Shown here piece by piece: positions 6,444 to 6,547 of a stretch of DNA of 6,547 nucleotides. Made by a program: the position numbers and the translations under genes. The stretch spans positions 1-6,547 of the forward strand of contig JAKFYP010000069.1 of the NCBI GenBank assembly GCA_021730835.1. The letters run 5' to 3'. The notes below the pieces were generated by a model that saw nothing but the letters and a program-made list of their open reading frames with translations, did no database searches and had not been told where the DNA came from. This DNA comes from Alphaproteobacteria bacterium. GTDB taxonomy: Bacteria; Pseudomonadota; Alphaproteobacteria; Rickettsiales; UBA998. Within the stretch, counting starts at the first letter, position 1, and each line of letters starts with the position of its first letter.

Positions 6444-6547
6444 TCATATCATGGCGGGTTGTAGGCGCGCCAAGATGCATCTGGCGAGCAGCCACAAAAA
6501 GATCCGGCGGAGGATCTTTCTCATATTGAAGCCGATGGCCATGGCGA
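6444..6547 (-). CDS. C-terminal tail of a probable IS5-like transposase (5' end outside window)
   Basis: On the minus strand a frame is open from the window edge to TGA at 6446-6444, giving 33 residues. It includes AIGFNMRKILRRIFLWLL and then a basic, hydrophobic tail ending in LQPAMI. Many IS5-family (DDE) transposases end in just this way: a small-hydrophobic-G-x-N-hydrophobic-R-x-hydrophobic-L motif, then an alternating Arg/Leu/Trp helix and a short tail. That is recognition by resemblance from memory on a short fragment. The catalytic residues would lie outside the window. The gene is convergent with gdh, with 67 bases between the two stop codons. The alternative is a chance open frame. 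Confidence 0.45.
   Translation of the reverse strand, partial: AMAIGFNMRKILRRIFLWLLARCILARLQPAMI
6498..6519. repeat. 8-base inverted repeat AAAGATCC / GGATCTTT
   Basis: AAAGATCC (6498-6505) and GGATCTTT (6512-6519) are a perfect inverted repeat with a 6-base loop (GGCGGA). On the minus strand the stem is followed by further T (TTTTTG), and on the plus strand by TTTCTC, so it has some look of a bidirectional terminator. However, it lies inside the putative transposase reading frame, about 50 bases before that frame's stop. That makes a terminator role less likely if the transposase call is right. Confidence 0.4.

Larger units (their letters stand above)
6421..6547 (-). mobile_element. Probable edge of an IS5-like insertion sequence (rest outside window)
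   Basis: The call rests on the transposase-like C-terminal tail read leftward from the right edge. The element would end between the transposase stop (6444) and the gdh stop (6376). The exact end is not determinable without the other terminus. CTAA, the type of target used by IS5 relatives (YTAR), occurs at 6414-6417 and 6428-6431, so the boundary may lie next to either; the start given here is a guess. If real, the element inserted just past gdh without damaging its coding region. Confidence 0.3.

Noticed and set aside
6268..6495. Leftward 75-codon ORF spanning the gdh 3' end and flank
   Set aside because: It overlaps conserved gdh coding sequence, shows no family resemblance, and competes with the more convincing transposase-like frame at 6444-6547.

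Overview
The window reads as chromosomal DNA of a moderately GC-rich proteobacterium, most likely an alphaproteobacterium. The main reason is a complete, very large (about 180 kDa) NAD-dependent glutamate dehydrogenase, a class typical of Alphaproteobacteria and of some other groups (Pseudomonas, actinomycetes). The species cannot be read from the sequence.

Layout, left to right. (1) Bases 1-122 hold the last 39 codons of a rightward gene of unknown function. (2) Bases 123-148 are a short convergent gap with a GC-rich palindrome that could act as a terminator. (3) Bases 149-1391, leftward strand, encode an unrecognised, charged, probably helical protein. Its frame appears to break near a run of six A (coding strand): the 362-codon frame ends in an unconvincing tail, while another frame continues convincingly to position 149 and ends in a hydrophobic, possibly membrane-spanning segment. 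(4) Bases 1392-1531 form a divergent intergenic region with nested GTCTG/CAGAC inverted repeats and a possible 28-codon leader ORF that overlaps the start of the next gene. (5) Bases 1532-6376 encode the NAD-glutamate dehydrogenase (1614 aa), with its catalytic motifs intact. (6) Bases 6377-6547 hold a short 3' flank and, on the opposite strand, what looks like the last 33 codons of an IS5-like transposase running off the right edge.

The only confident function is catabolic: oxidative deamination of glutamate to 2-oxoglutarate and ammonium with NAD+, feeding the TCA cycle. The divergent and convergent neighbours do not suggest a shared pathway. I see no tRNA, rRNA, CRISPR array, phage module or toxin-antitoxin pair. 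There is no convincing case for a new multi-gene system. The points most worth a second look are the apparent frameshift in the orphan gene and the leader architecture in front of the dehydrogenase.
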